The notes under the pieces: generated by a model
Database searches by the model: none
Seen by the model: only the letters and a program-made list of their open reading frames with translations
Told to the model about the DNA's origin: nothing
Part shown: one piece after another, positions 10,071-18,105 of the stretch
Layout: each line of letters begins with the position of its first letter
How positions within the stretch are numbered: the stretch's first letter is position 1
Translations under genes and position numbers: made by a program
NCBI RefSeq assembly: GCF_014641595.1
Contig: NZ_BMIA01000005.1
Span: forward strand, 434,001-498,000
Direction: 5' to 3'
Origin: Dyadobacter endophyticus
GTDB lineage: Bacteria > Bacteroidota > Bacteroidia > Cytophagales > Spirosomataceae
DNA length: 64,000 nt

Positions 10071-10160
10071 GGGAGAAAAGGGAGGATGGAGGAAAGGGAG
10101 GAAAAGGAGGAAGGAGGATGGATTTTTTCTTCTCCCCTTCCTCCCTTTCCTCCTCTCTTC
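10071..10160 (-). repeat. Polypurine/polypyrimidine inverted repeat, copy 2
   Basis: The G/A tract (10071-10122) is followed by a T/C tract (10123-10160). GGAGGAAAGGGAGGAA at 10088-10103 is the exact reverse complement of 10138-10153, so a 16-bp hairpin can form. The 18-mer at 10077-10094 matches the tract at 6421-6438. It lies between two minus-strand genes, after the isomerase-like gene, and could act as a terminator or processing site for it. Triplex DNA is also possible. Confidence 0.65.
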
Positions 10161-10168
10161 CCAATCAC

Positions 10169-11053
10169 TCACGTTGCAAATAATCCTTTGAGATATTGGA
10201 GGTTATGTTGATAGCACGGGATAATCTCCGCACCCTGCGGCGTGGCGCCTTCGATCTGCATCCAGCCTTCGTAACCGATGTCTTTCACGGCTTTCGCCAC
10301 CCGCGGCCAGTCCAGGGGGCCTTCGCCGAGGCGTTGGCCGTTTTCTTTCATATGTATTTCGCAAATCAGGTCTTTGCCGAGCATCGGTATTTCCCTGAAA
10401 ATATCATGGCCGGCATCAGTTGAATTCCGGAAATCGTAATAAACCTTCACCGCCTTCGAAGCAACCGCATGGATAATGTCCAAATGCTCCTGCCCACTCA
10501 GCCATGATTCGATACCCAAAGTAATGCCCTGCTTCTCGGCGTGCGGGGCTACTTTTTTCAAACGTTCTATGACCGCTTTTTTACCCGCGTCGTCATTACG
10601 CAAATCGCCCTCCGAAAAGAATGCAAGCAAAATCACCTTCACTCCCAACGCTTTGGCCGCATCCACGCTGTTCCAGACCCATTCTTCCGTTTTCGGCTGA
10701 GATTTATACGGCACGCGGTTCAGCTCGCCGATTGCCAGGCTTGATACCTTCACTCCCGTGCGGGCGGACGCGTCGCGGATAACCTGTAAGGTTTCGGGCG
10801 CCGAAAGGCCTTTTTCGTCCTTTCCGGTGTTATAGCTCACCTGAATGCCGTGCAATCCGATCTGTTTCGCCCGTTCAAATGCCTCCGGGTTCAGCTGCCG
10901 TCCTACCGACCAGTCACAAGCGCCGATCTGGTATTTGGGAGCAGCTAAACGGTCTGCATTTAATGCGTCGTCCCTGTCAAATACCGTCGAGGCCAGCAGC
11001 ATTGCGCTGCTTTTGAGCATTCCCCGCCGGTTCAGTACCAAACCATCTTTCAT
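10169..11053 (-). CDS. Tat-exported sugar phosphate isomerase/epimerase family protein (xylose isomerase-like TIM barrel)
   Basis: The 294-residue product has a twin-arginine signal (NRRGMLKSSA, Arg9-Arg10) followed by a hydrophobic stretch, so it is probably exported folded. The mature part is an AP-endonuclease-2/xylose-isomerase-like TIM barrel: QIGLHGIQVSYN, a central GITLGIESWLSGQEHLDI, VKVYYDFRNSTDAGHD, ICEIHMKENGQRLGEGPLDWPRV and a final GYEGWMQIEG. The Glu, Asp, His and Glu in these segments match the metal-binding pattern of the family. Exported members often accompany PVC-type haem proteins and DUF1080 proteins, as here. The exact substrate cannot be assigned. Confidence 0.9.
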   Translation of the reverse strand: MKDGLVLNRRGMLKSSAMLLASTVFDRDDALNADRLAAPKYQIGACDWSVGRQLNPEAFERAKQIGLHGIQVSYNTGKDEKGLSAPETLQVIRDASARTGVKVSSLAIGELNRVPYKSQPKTEEWVWNSVDAAKALGVKVILLAFFSEGDLRNDDAGKKAVIERLKKVAPHAEKQGITLGIESWLSGQEHLDIIHAVASKAVKVYYDFRNSTDAGHDIFREIPMLGKDLICEIHMKENGQRLGEGPLDWPRVAKAVKDIGYEGWMQIEGATPQGAEIIPCYQHNLQYLKGLFAT

Positions 11054-11132
11054 TACAGTCAGATTTTGAATACTTAAAGAATATCTTCAAAATATGCTGT
11101 GATTTGGTTTCTACTTATGCCTATGGGTAACG

Positions 11133-11492
11133 TTACCGGCTGAATGCGTCCTCAATATGCCGGACATCGGTGGTTCCGTCGGGTAATATGACGATCGAAA
11201 CAATGTCGAAACGGACGTCCTGATCCCAATCGGCGTCGAAAATGTATTGTTCCGCAGCACGCATGATGAGCTTCGCCTTGGTTGCATTCACGAATTCTTC
11301 CGGCATGCCAAATGCTGTACCGGTGCGCGTTTTTACTTCCACGAAGACGAGCATTTCATCTTTCGTGACGATCAGATCGATTTCCGACTGCCAGTGGCGG
11401 TAGTTTTTAGCGATTATTTTGAAGCCCTTTTCGAGCAGGAAGGATGCCGCGGTAGTTTCGCCCCAGCGGCCGAGGTCATTGTGTTGTGCCAT
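11133..11492 (-). CDS. YraN/UPF0102 family endonuclease-like protein
   Basis: A 119-residue protein with the full UPF0102 signature: LGRWGETTAASFLLEKGF, then a restriction-endonuclease-like core Glu-Ile-Asp-Leu-Ile followed by VFVEVKTRTG. The Glu/Asp/Glu-x-Lys pattern matches the nuclease active site. The family is widespread in bacteria and its physiological role is not settled. It precedes no obvious partner; the toxin-antitoxin pair upstream is on the same strand, 21 bases away. Confidence 0.92.
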   Translation of the reverse strand: MAQHNDLGRWGETTAASFLLEKGFKIIAKNYRHWQSEIDLIVTKDEMLVFVEVKTRTGTAFGMPEEFVNATKAKLIMRAAEQYIFDADWDQDVRFDIVSIVILPDGTTDVRHIEDAFSR

Positions 11493-11513
11493 AATGTGTG
11501 TGGTTAAAAGATT

Positions 11514-11846
11514 CTAACTACGACCAAGAGAAGATAACAATTCCTTCAACTCTATCGGCGACAAAGATTTCCGCTCGCTTTTATCAAAGATTGTAAGCAA
11601 ATAAATGGTGATCTCTGAAACGTGGACATAATAGATCACACGGGCGCCGCCAGACTTCCCCCTACCTTTGGAGGCAATGGAAAGCCTTCTCTTGTAACAA
11701 CCTTGCCCTAATGAAATTCCATTTCCCGGATCCCCGGCAAGCAGTAATACCAGTTCCCTGAATTCGCCAGATAATGAAGGATATTTCTTTAAAAGTCTTT
11801 TAAGTCTGGAATCAAACTCCGGCGTCGTCTTTACAAAGTATCTCAT
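11514..11846 (-). CDS. RelE/ParE-family toxin-like protein
   Basis: A basic 110-residue protein with the RelE/ParE/HigB fold pattern: an N-terminal TTPEFDSRLKRLLKKYPSL helix pair, a central arginine-containing strand (CYKRRLSIASKGRGKSGGARVIYYV) and a strand ending TIYLLTIFDKSERKSLSPIEL. Family members usually cleave mRNA on the ribosome or inhibit gyrase. The start at 11846 overlaps the end of the upstream small gene by 35 bases, as expected for a translationally coupled antitoxin-toxin pair. Family call is good; target and activity are unknown. Confidence 0.8.
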   Translation of the reverse strand: MRYFVKTTPEFDSRLKRLLKKYPSLSGEFRELVLLLAGDPGNGISLGQGCYKRRLSIASKGRGKSGGARVIYYVHVSEITIYLLTIFDKSERKSLSPIELKELLSSLGRS

Positions 11847-12042
11847 TTAGCAACTCTTCTGCGTCCCGGGCTTCGAGTTTGCCTTCTTTGATCAGTTGCA
11901 ATTCTTCCAATGCAGTTCTCGTGCTATCAATCACCTCAAACTGAAAGGGCGTAAAAGGCTTTACTTTGACATACGGAAGCCGTCTCAGTAAGCCTAAAAC
12001 GAACTGGGCCTTTTCGTCTTTGATATCGAGTAAAACCTTCAT
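11812..12042 (-). CDS. Probable antitoxin of the RelE-like toxin
   Basis: A 76-residue acidic protein encoded just ahead of, and overlapping, the RelE-like toxin gene. The reading frame is open to 12162, but the ATG at 12042 gives MKVLLDIKDEKAQFVLGLLRRLPYV, a typical start for Bacteroidota antitoxins of this kind; the longer N-terminus looks non-coding. The C-terminal half (ALEELQLIKEGKLEARDAEELLNEI) is an amphipathic helix suitable for wrapping a toxin. There is no recognisable helix-turn-helix, so autorepression is not evident. Confidence 0.75.
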   Translation of the reverse strand: MKVLLDIKDEKAQFVLGLLRRLPYVKVKPFTPFQFEVIDSTRTALEELQLIKEGKLEARDAEELLNEILCKDDAGV

Positions 12043-12220
12043 AGTCACAGATTTTAGTTGCACTAACAAATTTAACGAACATTTAGCTAATAAATTAGCG
12101 TTGTGAAACCGGGACATGTGTGTACAATCTGTTTCATAACCGGAAGCATCCGGCTCTGACATTTAGACGTCACTTCTACAAATTGGTAACGCCCTGGCCC
12201 AAAATTTTTTTTACATTGAA

Positions 12221-12943
12221 ATGAATACCATAATCAATAAAAAAGTACAGTTCCAGAACCTTGGTCTGATCGACTACCAGGAGGCGTGGGATTACCAGGA
12301 GAAAATTTTTGCGGAGACGTTGGCAATTAAGACGCAAAATCGGGGTCTGGATGCAGAAAATCAGCAACTGACACCAAATTTCGTGCTTTTCTGCCAGCAC
12401 CCACATGTATATACGCTTGGTAAGAGTGGAAAGCCCGACCATTTGCTGCTGGCGGAGGAGGATTTAGCGGCTAAACAGGCCAAGTATTATCGGATCAACC
12501 GCGGCGGGGATATTACCTACCATGGGCCGGGACAAATTGTGGGCTATCCAATCCTGGACCTCGATAATTTCTTCACGGACATACATGTGTACATGCGTAC
12601 GCTCGAAGAGTCTATTATTCTTACATTAGCCGAATACGGTGTGCAAGCGGGCCGCATTGCCGGACTAACTGGCGTCTGGATTGATTTTCAGGAGCAAAAA
12701 AATCCCAGGAAGATCTGCGCATTGGGTGTGAAGGCGAGCCGCTGGGTGACCATGCACGGCTTTGCATTGAATGTGAATACCGATCTGTCCTATTTCGGGA
12801 ATATTGTACCCTGTGGGATTGATGACAAGGCCGTTACGTCGCTGGCGGCGGAGCTGGGCAGGGAAGTGGATTTGGAAGAAGTTTCAGTTAAATTAAAAAC
12901 CCATCTGGCACAGTTGTTCAGCATGGAATTGCTAGTAGCGTAA
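12221..12943 (+). CDS. lipB: Lipoyl(octanoyl) transferase
   Basis: Transfers octanoate from acyl carrier protein to the lipoyl domains of 2-oxoacid dehydrogenases and the glycine cleavage H protein, the first step of lipoate synthesis. The 240-residue protein has the substrate-binding motif RGGDITYHGPG at 94-104. The catalytic Lys and Cys are seen in KICALGV (Lys164) and PCGI (Cys198), both intact, so it should be active. The next gene starts within its stop codon (TAATG), which suggests translational coupling. lipA is not in the window. Confidence 0.96.
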   Translation: MNTIINKKVQFQNLGLIDYQEAWDYQEKIFAETLAIKTQNRGLDAENQQLTPNFVLFCQHPHVYTLGKSGKPDHLLLAEEDLAAKQAKYYRINRGGDITYHGPGQIVGYPILDLDNFFTDIHVYMRTLEESIILTLAEYGVQAGRIAGLTGVWIDFQEQKNPRKICALGVKASRWVTMHGFALNVNTDLSYFGNIVPCGIDDKAVTSLAAELGREVDLEEVSVKLKTHLAQLFSMELLVA

Positions 12944-13356
12944 TGAAGAAGGATATTATTTTTCACCCTGTGAAGGGAATACAAGTCGCCATTGTGCGGA
13001 GGACCAACGACTTGAATGCGGAAGAATGGAACGTGATCGTGATCAACCGCAACGACGAGCCGGTTACCAGCGTCTTTGTGACCTCGAAAGGGTATAGCAA
13101 CAGCGAATCAGGGGTGAATACCGATCAGCGGACATCGACATTAAGGCATTTTTTCCCCGAAATACCCTCTGGCGAACACGTGGTGGTGGAACCTATTATG
13201 CCGGACGTCTTTCATTTGAATAATGAGTTTTGGGTGAGCTATTTCATTGGGAGCCAGATTTTTGACAAAAAATTCATTTTCGTCCCGGATAGCATCGTGG
13301 AGGAAAACATGATGACGATCGATCCGCTGGGGCTGGAAGGTGTTTTGCACGAGTAG
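12943..13356 (+). CDS. Conserved hypothetical protein coupled to lipB
   Basis: A 137-residue soluble protein whose ATG overlaps the lipB stop codon by one base, so the two are probably translated from one mRNA. It has alternating strands (VAIVRRTNDLNAEEWNVIVINRNDEPVTSV) with an Ig-like feel and no signal peptide or membrane segment. I do not recognise a named family. The tight link to lipB could point to a role around protein lipoylation, but nothing in the sequence shows this. Confidence 0.7.
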   Translation: MKKDIIFHPVKGIQVAIVRRTNDLNAEEWNVIVINRNDEPVTSVFVTSKGYSNSESGVNTDQRTSTLRHFFPEIPSGEHVVVEPIMPDVFHLNNEFWVSYFIGSQIFDKKFIFVPDSIVEENMMTIDPLGLEGVLHE

Positions 13357-13445
13357 TGTTCTTTCGTGCAGGGTTTTAAACAGGATGTATTATCATTTCG
13401 ATATTTTGCATAATATTGAAAATCATCATTAAAACCCTACACACT

Positions 13446-14180
13446 ATGACAGAAGATTTCAAACGCCGCGCCAAAAATTTCCTGCTCCTCGACATTGAAA
13501 CAGTCTGTTCCCACGCGAGCTACGATGAACTCCCCGAACGGATGCAGAAGCTTTGGGACAAAAAGGCCCTGACGCTCAAAAAAGGTGACGATTCGATCTC
13601 CAATGCCGATTGCTTTTACGACCGCGGCGCCATTTATGCGGAGTTTGGAAAAATCATTTGCATTGCGTTCGGCGCTTACTATTGGAACGAAAAAGATGAG
13701 ATTGCGTTTAAGGTGAGTAGCTTCGCCGGAAACGACGAAGTTCAGTTGCTGCTGCAATTCAAGGCGCTGATTGAAAAATACCCCGCCGAACAGCTTATCC
13801 TCTGCGCCCACAACGGCAAAGAATTCGACTTCCCGTTCATTTGCCGACGGATGCTGATCCACCGCATCGAAATCCCAAAAGCATTGCATATCACGGGTAA
13901 AAAACCCTGGGAGCTTCTCCACCAGGATACGATGGATCTGTGGAAATTCGGTGATTACAAAAACTACACCTCACTCGATTTGCTGGCTGCTGTTTTTGAT
14001 ATCCCCGGAAGCAAAAACGAAATGAGCGGCGACCAGGTGACAAAGGTTTACTACGAGGAAAATGATCTGGCTAAAATTTCCCGATATTGCAGAGAGGACG
14101 TGGTAGTGCTGGCACAATTGTATCTTCGGCTACATTGCTTTGACCAAATCCCCGAAGGAAATATCCTGAGGGTTGAATAA
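13446..14180 (+). CDS. 3'-5' exonuclease, DnaQ/PolB-like RNase H fold
   Basis: Predicted DEDD-type 3'-5' exonuclease of 244 residues, close to the family called predicted 3'-5' exonuclease related to PolB. Exo I is LLDIET (Asp16, Glu18 from this start), Exo II is the HNGKEFDFPF segment and Exo III is SRYCREDVVVLAQ, so all catalytic acids seem present. I chose the ATG at 13446; an upstream ATG at 13416 would add an unlikely MKIIIKTLHT. It lies just before rnr on the same strand, possibly as one nucleic-acid turnover operon. Its natural substrate is not known. Confidence 0.88.
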   Translation: MTEDFKRRAKNFLLLDIETVCSHASYDELPERMQKLWDKKALTLKKGDDSISNADCFYDRGAIYAEFGKIICIAFGAYYWNEKDEIAFKVSSFAGNDEVQLLLQFKALIEKYPAEQLILCAHNGKEFDFPFICRRMLIHRIEIPKALHITGKKPWELLHQDTMDLWKFGDYKNYTSLDLLAAVFDIPGSKNEMSGDQVTKVYYEENDLAKISRYCREDVVVLAQLYLRLHCFDQIPEGNILRVE

Positions 14181-14190
14181 TATTGAATAC

Positions 14191-16578
14191 ATGAGAGAAA
14201 AAAAGATTGTAAAGAACCTCCAACCGGAGAAAAGAGAGGCTTCGGCCCCTCATCACATTGTTTCTTACATAGATAATTTAAAGGCGGACATTGCCGCGTT
14301 CTTTGATCTGAACGCCGAGCATGCTTTCAGGCCTTTCGACGTGCACGACCATTTCGGGGTGCACGACAAAAAAGTGCGGGTGCTTTTCAACGAAATCCTG
14401 CATGAACTGGAACAGGATGGCAGGCTGATTTATAACAAAAACGGCACTTATGCCTCTGTGCCTGAGAAAGCGAAGCCGCACGGGCTGACCGGCCGCGTAG
14501 ATCGCGTCAACAAAGGGTTTGCTTTTGTAATCATCGAAGGCCGCGAAGACGATATTTATGTAGACCTGGAATTGCTGAATGGCGCCTGGGACGGCGATAT
14601 TGTGCGGATTCAACCACTTTCGAAGAATACGCGCAATTTGAGGTCGCGTGGCGATTCCGGCCGTAACCGTACAGAAGGCCGCGTTACAGAAATTGTAGAG
14701 CGGTCCAATGCGGAAATTGTCGGTGTTATTGAAATTAATCCACGTTTTGCAGTCGTACAGCCCGATAGCAAAAAACTTTACGACCCGATTTTCCTCGAAC
14801 CCGACGAGGTTGGAGAGGCGCGCCATGGCGATAAAGTAATCGTGAAGGTCAAAGAATGGCCTACACGCCGAAGCCAGGCAGAGGGAGAAATTGTTTCCGT
14901 GCTCGGAAAGGCGGGTAATAACGATGTGGAAATGCACGCGATCCTCGCTGAGTTTGGCTTACCCTACCATTTCCCGGAAATCGTGGAAGCGGAGGCACAG
15001 AAAATTCCGGATAAAATTGCCAAAAAGGATATTGCCAAACGTCGTGATATTCGCGACGTGCTGACTTTCACCATCGACCCTGTCGACGCCAAAGACTTTG
15101 ACGACGCATTGTCGGTAAGGTATCTTGATGAGGATGTCGTAGAAGTGGGCGTGCATATTGCCGACGTTTCGCATTACGTGCTGCCCGGAACCGAGCTTGA
15201 AAAAGAGGCATTTCGCCGTGCAACGTCCGTTTACCTGGTTGACAGAACGGTGCCTATGCTTCCGGAAAAGCTTTCGAATAACCTCTGCTCCCTCCGGCCA
15301 AATGAAGACAGGCTGGCATTTTCGGCAATTTTTGAGATTACCTCCAAAGGCAAGTTGCTGAAAGAGTGGTTTGGAAGAACGATAATCCATTCCGACCGGC
15401 GTTTCAGCTACGAAGAGGCACAAGCTGTGCTCGATTCGGGCGAAGGCGATTTCCCAAAAGAGCTGGATACGCTGAACAAATTGGCGAAGCTTTTCCGGAA
15501 AGAACGCTTCAAAAAAGGCGCTATCAATTTCGAAACACCGGAAGTACGCTTTCGACTCGATCCGGAAGGTCGTCCATTGGGCATTTACACCAAAGAACGC
15601 CACGATTCGAACAAGCTGATCGAGGAATTCATGCTGCTGGCCAACAAGCGTGTGGCGGAATACGTTTACTCGCTGTCGAAAGGCGAAAACAAGAATACGA
15701 TGGTGTACCGTATCCACGAAGCGCCCGATCCGGATCGTTTGCAGACGTTCGCGAACTTTGTGGCCAAACTGGGCCTGAAACTCGAAGTCGAAGAGGAAGG
15801 CAAAATCGCTAAGTCGATGAATGCTATGCTGGCAAAAGTGGAAGGTAAGCCCGAGCAAAACCTGATCGAATCGCTGGCCGTTCGCACGATGGCCAAAGCC
15901 CGGTACAGCACCGCGGACCTTGGTCACTTCGGGCTGGCATTCACTCGGTATTCACACTTCACATCACCCATTCGCCGCTATCCCGACGTGATGGCTCACA
16001 GGTTGTTGCAGCATTACCTCGACGGCGGTGCGAATGTGGATAGTGAGCAATATGAACTTGCATCGAAGCATTCCTCCGAACGCGAGCGGCTTGCTGCCGA
16101 GGCGGAGCGCGCATCGATCAAATACAAGCAAGTCGAGTACATGAGCATGATGGATCCCGAGAAGGAATTCGACGGCATCATCACCGGCGTGACCGAGTTC
16201 GGTATTTTCGTGGAAATCACGGAGACTGCTTCCGAAGGCCTCATCCGCATGACCGACCTTGGCGACGATTATTACGAGCTCGAAAAGGATAACTACCGCA
16301 TTATCGGCCAGCGTACCAAGAAAATATATGCGTTTGGTGATGCGGTGAAGGTGAAGGTAAAAGAAACCAACCTCGCGCGCAGGAGTATGGATTTGTATCT
16401 TGCTGGAACCAAACCCGGCCGCAGAAGCGAATTCAGCCGCCCTGGCTTTGACCGGGAACGTGATCGCGGGCCTCGGGAACGGAAGCCTAAGGAGGCAAGA
16501 GGTTCAGGACGCGTGAAGCGGGGTGCCGGGGGAACTGGGGGTGGAAGCTCGGCTAAGGTGAAGCGGCGGAGAAGGTAG
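14191..16578 (+). CDS. rnr: Ribonuclease R
   Basis: Processive 3'-5' exoribonuclease that degrades structured RNA. The 795-residue protein has an N-terminal winged-helix part, cold-shock-like domains (about 90-240), the RNB catalytic domain (about 265-600) with the metal-binding DAKDFDDAL at roughly residues 298-306, an S1 domain (GIITGVTEFGIFVEI, about 650-730) and a long basic tail ending KVKRRRR. The first in-frame codon is a TTG at 14173 overlapping the exonuclease gene; the ATG at 14191 is the better start. Its stop codon abuts the stop of a convergent small gene with no base between. Confidence 0.96.
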   Translation: MREKKIVKNLQPEKREASAPHHIVSYIDNLKADIAAFFDLNAEHAFRPFDVHDHFGVHDKKVRVLFNEILHELEQDGRLIYNKNGTYASVPEKAKPHGLTGRVDRVNKGFAFVIIEGREDDIYVDLELLNGAWDGDIVRIQPLSKNTRNLRSRGDSGRNRTEGRVTEIVERSNAEIVGVIEINPRFAVVQPDSKKLYDPIFLEPDEVGEARHGDKVIVKVKEWPTRRSQAEGEIVSVLGKAGNNDVEMHAILAEFGLPYHFPEIVEAEAQKIPDKIAKKDIAKRRDIRDVLTFTIDPVDAKDFDDALSVRYLDEDVVEVGVHIADVSHYVLPGTELEKEAFRRATSVYLVDRTVPMLPEKLSNNLCSLRPNEDRLAFSAIFEITSKGKLLKEWFGRTIIHSDRRFSYEEAQAVLDSGEGDFPKELDTLNKLAKLFRKERFKKGAINFETPEVRFRLDPEGRPLGIYTKERHDSNKLIEEFMLLANKRVAEYVYSLSKGENKNTMVYRIHEAPDPDRLQTFANFVAKLGLKLEVEEEGKIAKSMNAMLAKVEGKPEQNLIESLAVRTMAKARYSTADLGHFGLAFTRYSHFTSPIRRYPDVMAHRLLQHYLDGGANVDSEQYELASKHSSERERLAAEAERASIKYKQVEYMSMMDPEKEFDGIITGVTEFGIFVEITETASEGLIRMTDLGDDYYELEKDNYRIIGQRTKKIYAFGDAVKVKVKETNLARRSMDLYLAGTKPGRRSEFSRPGFDRERDRGPRERKPKEARGSGRVKRGAGGTGGGSSAKVKRRRR

Positions 16579-16827
16579 TTACTGCTCTTCTGCCACCAAT
16601 GCGTTTACTCGCCGTTCGAGGTTTTTGACCCGTTCGGCGATTAAGTTTACTCCATGAAGCCAAGCGGCTGTTAAAGTTTCCGAATCTGCGTCAATTCTTC
16701 TGGTCTTCCAGAAATTCTTGCGTTCTTCCTCTGATTCCAAGGACATATATTCTCTGAAATAAGGGAGAAATATCGGATGTACCAAGGATTCCGGGTTCAG
16801 TTTTTCAAACGTTGTTTGATTTGCCAT
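16579..16827 (-). CDS. Small conserved-looking hypothetical protein
   Basis: An 82-residue soluble protein (MANQTTFEKLNPESLVHP...) ending in an amphipathic helix, AERVKNLERRVNALVAEE, that could form a coiled coil. No family is recognised. Its stop codon directly abuts the rnr stop, and its start overlaps the end of the next small minus-strand gene by 31 bases, which argues for a real two-gene unit. Confidence 0.55.
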   Translation of the reverse strand: MANQTTFEKLNPESLVHPIFLPYFREYMSLESEEERKNFWKTRRIDADSETLTAAWLHGVNLIAERVKNLERRVNALVAEEQ

Positions 16828-16970
16828 ATTCGTTCAAGTATAGCGTCAATGTGTTGTTCTCTTTCTTCATCGCTCATGCTGAGTTCTCTTTGACGAGTGT
16901 TGTGAAAGTCGATTAGAATTTTTAATAGTCGATCTTCTTCTTCTAGTTCATTTCTCTCAGCATCAGACAT
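16797..16970 (-). CDS. Very small acidic hypothetical protein
   Basis: From the ATG at 16970 this is a 57-residue, highly charged helical protein (MSDAERNELEEEDRLLKIL...). The frame is open to 17087, but that would run into the start of the DUF1080 gene. It overlaps the following 82-residue gene by 31 bases. The antitoxin-like size and order are suggestive, but neither protein resembles a known toxin. Function unknown. Confidence 0.5.
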   Translation of the reverse strand: MSDAERNELEEEDRLLKILIDFHNTRQRELSMSDEEREQHIDAILERIWQIKQRLKN

Positions 16971-17092
16971 AAATTTAACCAATAAAAAGCAATTAAAGCT
17001 TAGCCGCGAAGGTAGAAAACGGCTCCGCTTACCTTCCATTTGATGTACAAACACCCCATTTGGCTGATTAAATGGTTTTATCTGCAAAATCT

Positions 17093-17992
17093 ATGACCTC
17101 GAAAACTTTACTGTGCCTTCTTGTCTCATTGATACCACTCACCTCATTCGCTCAGAAAAGCAATAAAGACAAAGAAGAATGGCAATCCCTCTTCAACGGC
17201 AAGGACCTTACCGGCTGGGACGTGAAAATTGCGGGCCACAAGGTGAATGACAATTACAAAAATACCTTTCTGGTCGAAGACAATATGATCCGCGTGAACT
17301 ACAAGGAGTATGACAAGTTCACCACAGAGTATGGCCATATGTATTACAACAAGCCCTATTCCCACTATAAAATAAGGCTTCAATACCGCTTCACGGGCAA
17401 CCAGGTTCCGGGCGGGGCGTCCTGGAATGTACGGAATAGCGGCATTATGCTGCATTCGCAATCAGCTGCAAGCCTTGGGCTCGACCAGGATTTCCCGATT
17501 TCACTCGAAATGCAATACCTTGGCGGCCTCAATGCAGGCGAGCGTAATACGGGTAACCTCTGTACACCCGGAACCATCGTGGATATCGACGGAAAGCTTG
17601 CCGAAGCACATTGCATTAACTCTACTTCCAAAACCTACAATGGAGATCAATGGGTAGATGCCGAAGCGATTGTACTCGGCGATTCGATCGTTTACCACTT
17701 GATAGGAGGCGATACGGTGCTCGTTTACACCAATCCGCGTATCGGAGGGGGTTATGTCGGCAAAAACCATACTTTTAAGGATGGAAAAGTTGGCAACGAG
17801 GCCGAATGGATCAAAAAAGATAATACCAAGCTGGGCAGCGGCTACATTGCATTGCAGGCGGAAAGTCATCCGATCGATTTCCGTAATATCGAATTACTCA
17901 ATCTTAAAGGCTGTATGGACCCTAAGGCGACGAATTATAAATCGTATTACGTCGCGGCCGAGAATTCGACTTGTACCTATAAAAAGAAATAA
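17093..17992 (+). CDS. Secreted DUF1080 (3-keto-disaccharide hydrolase-like) protein
   Basis: About 299 residues with a signal peptide (MTSKTLLCLLVSLIPLTSFAQ) followed by the DUF1080 jelly-roll start EEWQSLFNGKDLTGWDVKIAGH, then YSHYKIRLQYRF, NSGIMLHSQ and GYIALQAESHPIDFRNIELLNL, which are family hallmarks. Some members hydrolyse 3-keto-glycosides; others have no known activity. A short C-terminal tail, GCMDPKATNYKSYYVAAENSTCTYKK, resembles a Cys-containing calcium-binding type repeat and is extra to the core. An earlier ATG at 17072 is possible, but the signal peptide is better from 17093. A hairpin with a T run follows at 18052. Confidence 0.9.
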   Translation: MTSKTLLCLLVSLIPLTSFAQKSNKDKEEWQSLFNGKDLTGWDVKIAGHKVNDNYKNTFLVEDNMIRVNYKEYDKFTTEYGHMYYNKPYSHYKIRLQYRFTGNQVPGGASWNVRNSGIMLHSQSAASLGLDQDFPISLEMQYLGGLNAGERNTGNLCTPGTIVDIDGKLAEAHCINSTSKTYNGDQWVDAEAIVLGDSIVYHLIGGDTVLVYTNPRIGGGYVGKNHTFKDGKVGNEAEWIKKDNTKLGSGYIALQAESHPIDFRNIELLNLKGCMDPKATNYKSYYVAAENSTCTYKKK

Positions 17993-18038
17993 CCTGGATC
18001 GTGCGGGCAATAAAACCCGATTGATTTTCGGTTTTTTA

Positions 18039-18046
18039 TATTTTTG
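18039..18046 (+). promoter_or_regulatory. Promoter -7 element (TATTTTTG) ahead of gldG
   Basis: Exact TAnnTTTG match 60 bases before the gldG start. A TTG occurs at 18021-18023, slightly closer than the usual spacing. The predicted transcript would begin right at the hairpin at 18052. Confidence 0.5.
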
Positions 18047-18051
18047 CAGGA

Positions 18052-18082
18052 ATGGACGGTTCGTCTGAATCGTCCATTTTTG
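18052..18082 (+). terminator. Hairpin plus T-run between the DUF1080 gene and gldG
   Basis: An 11-bp stem (18052-18062 with 18067-18077, one G-T pair, 4-base loop) is followed by a T-rich stretch, the form of a factor-independent terminator. It can end the DUF1080 transcript. Because a -7 element lies just upstream, it could also act as a leader hairpin or attenuator for gldG. Confidence 0.7.
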
Positions 18083-18105
18083 TTTAGAAATCAGCCTTTG
18101 TGCTA

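Noticed and set aside
14959..15927. Minus-strand frame of 322 codons opposite rnr
   Set aside because: Antisense shadow of the RNB catalytic domain, with His/Phe-rich composition typical of reverse-complement reading.
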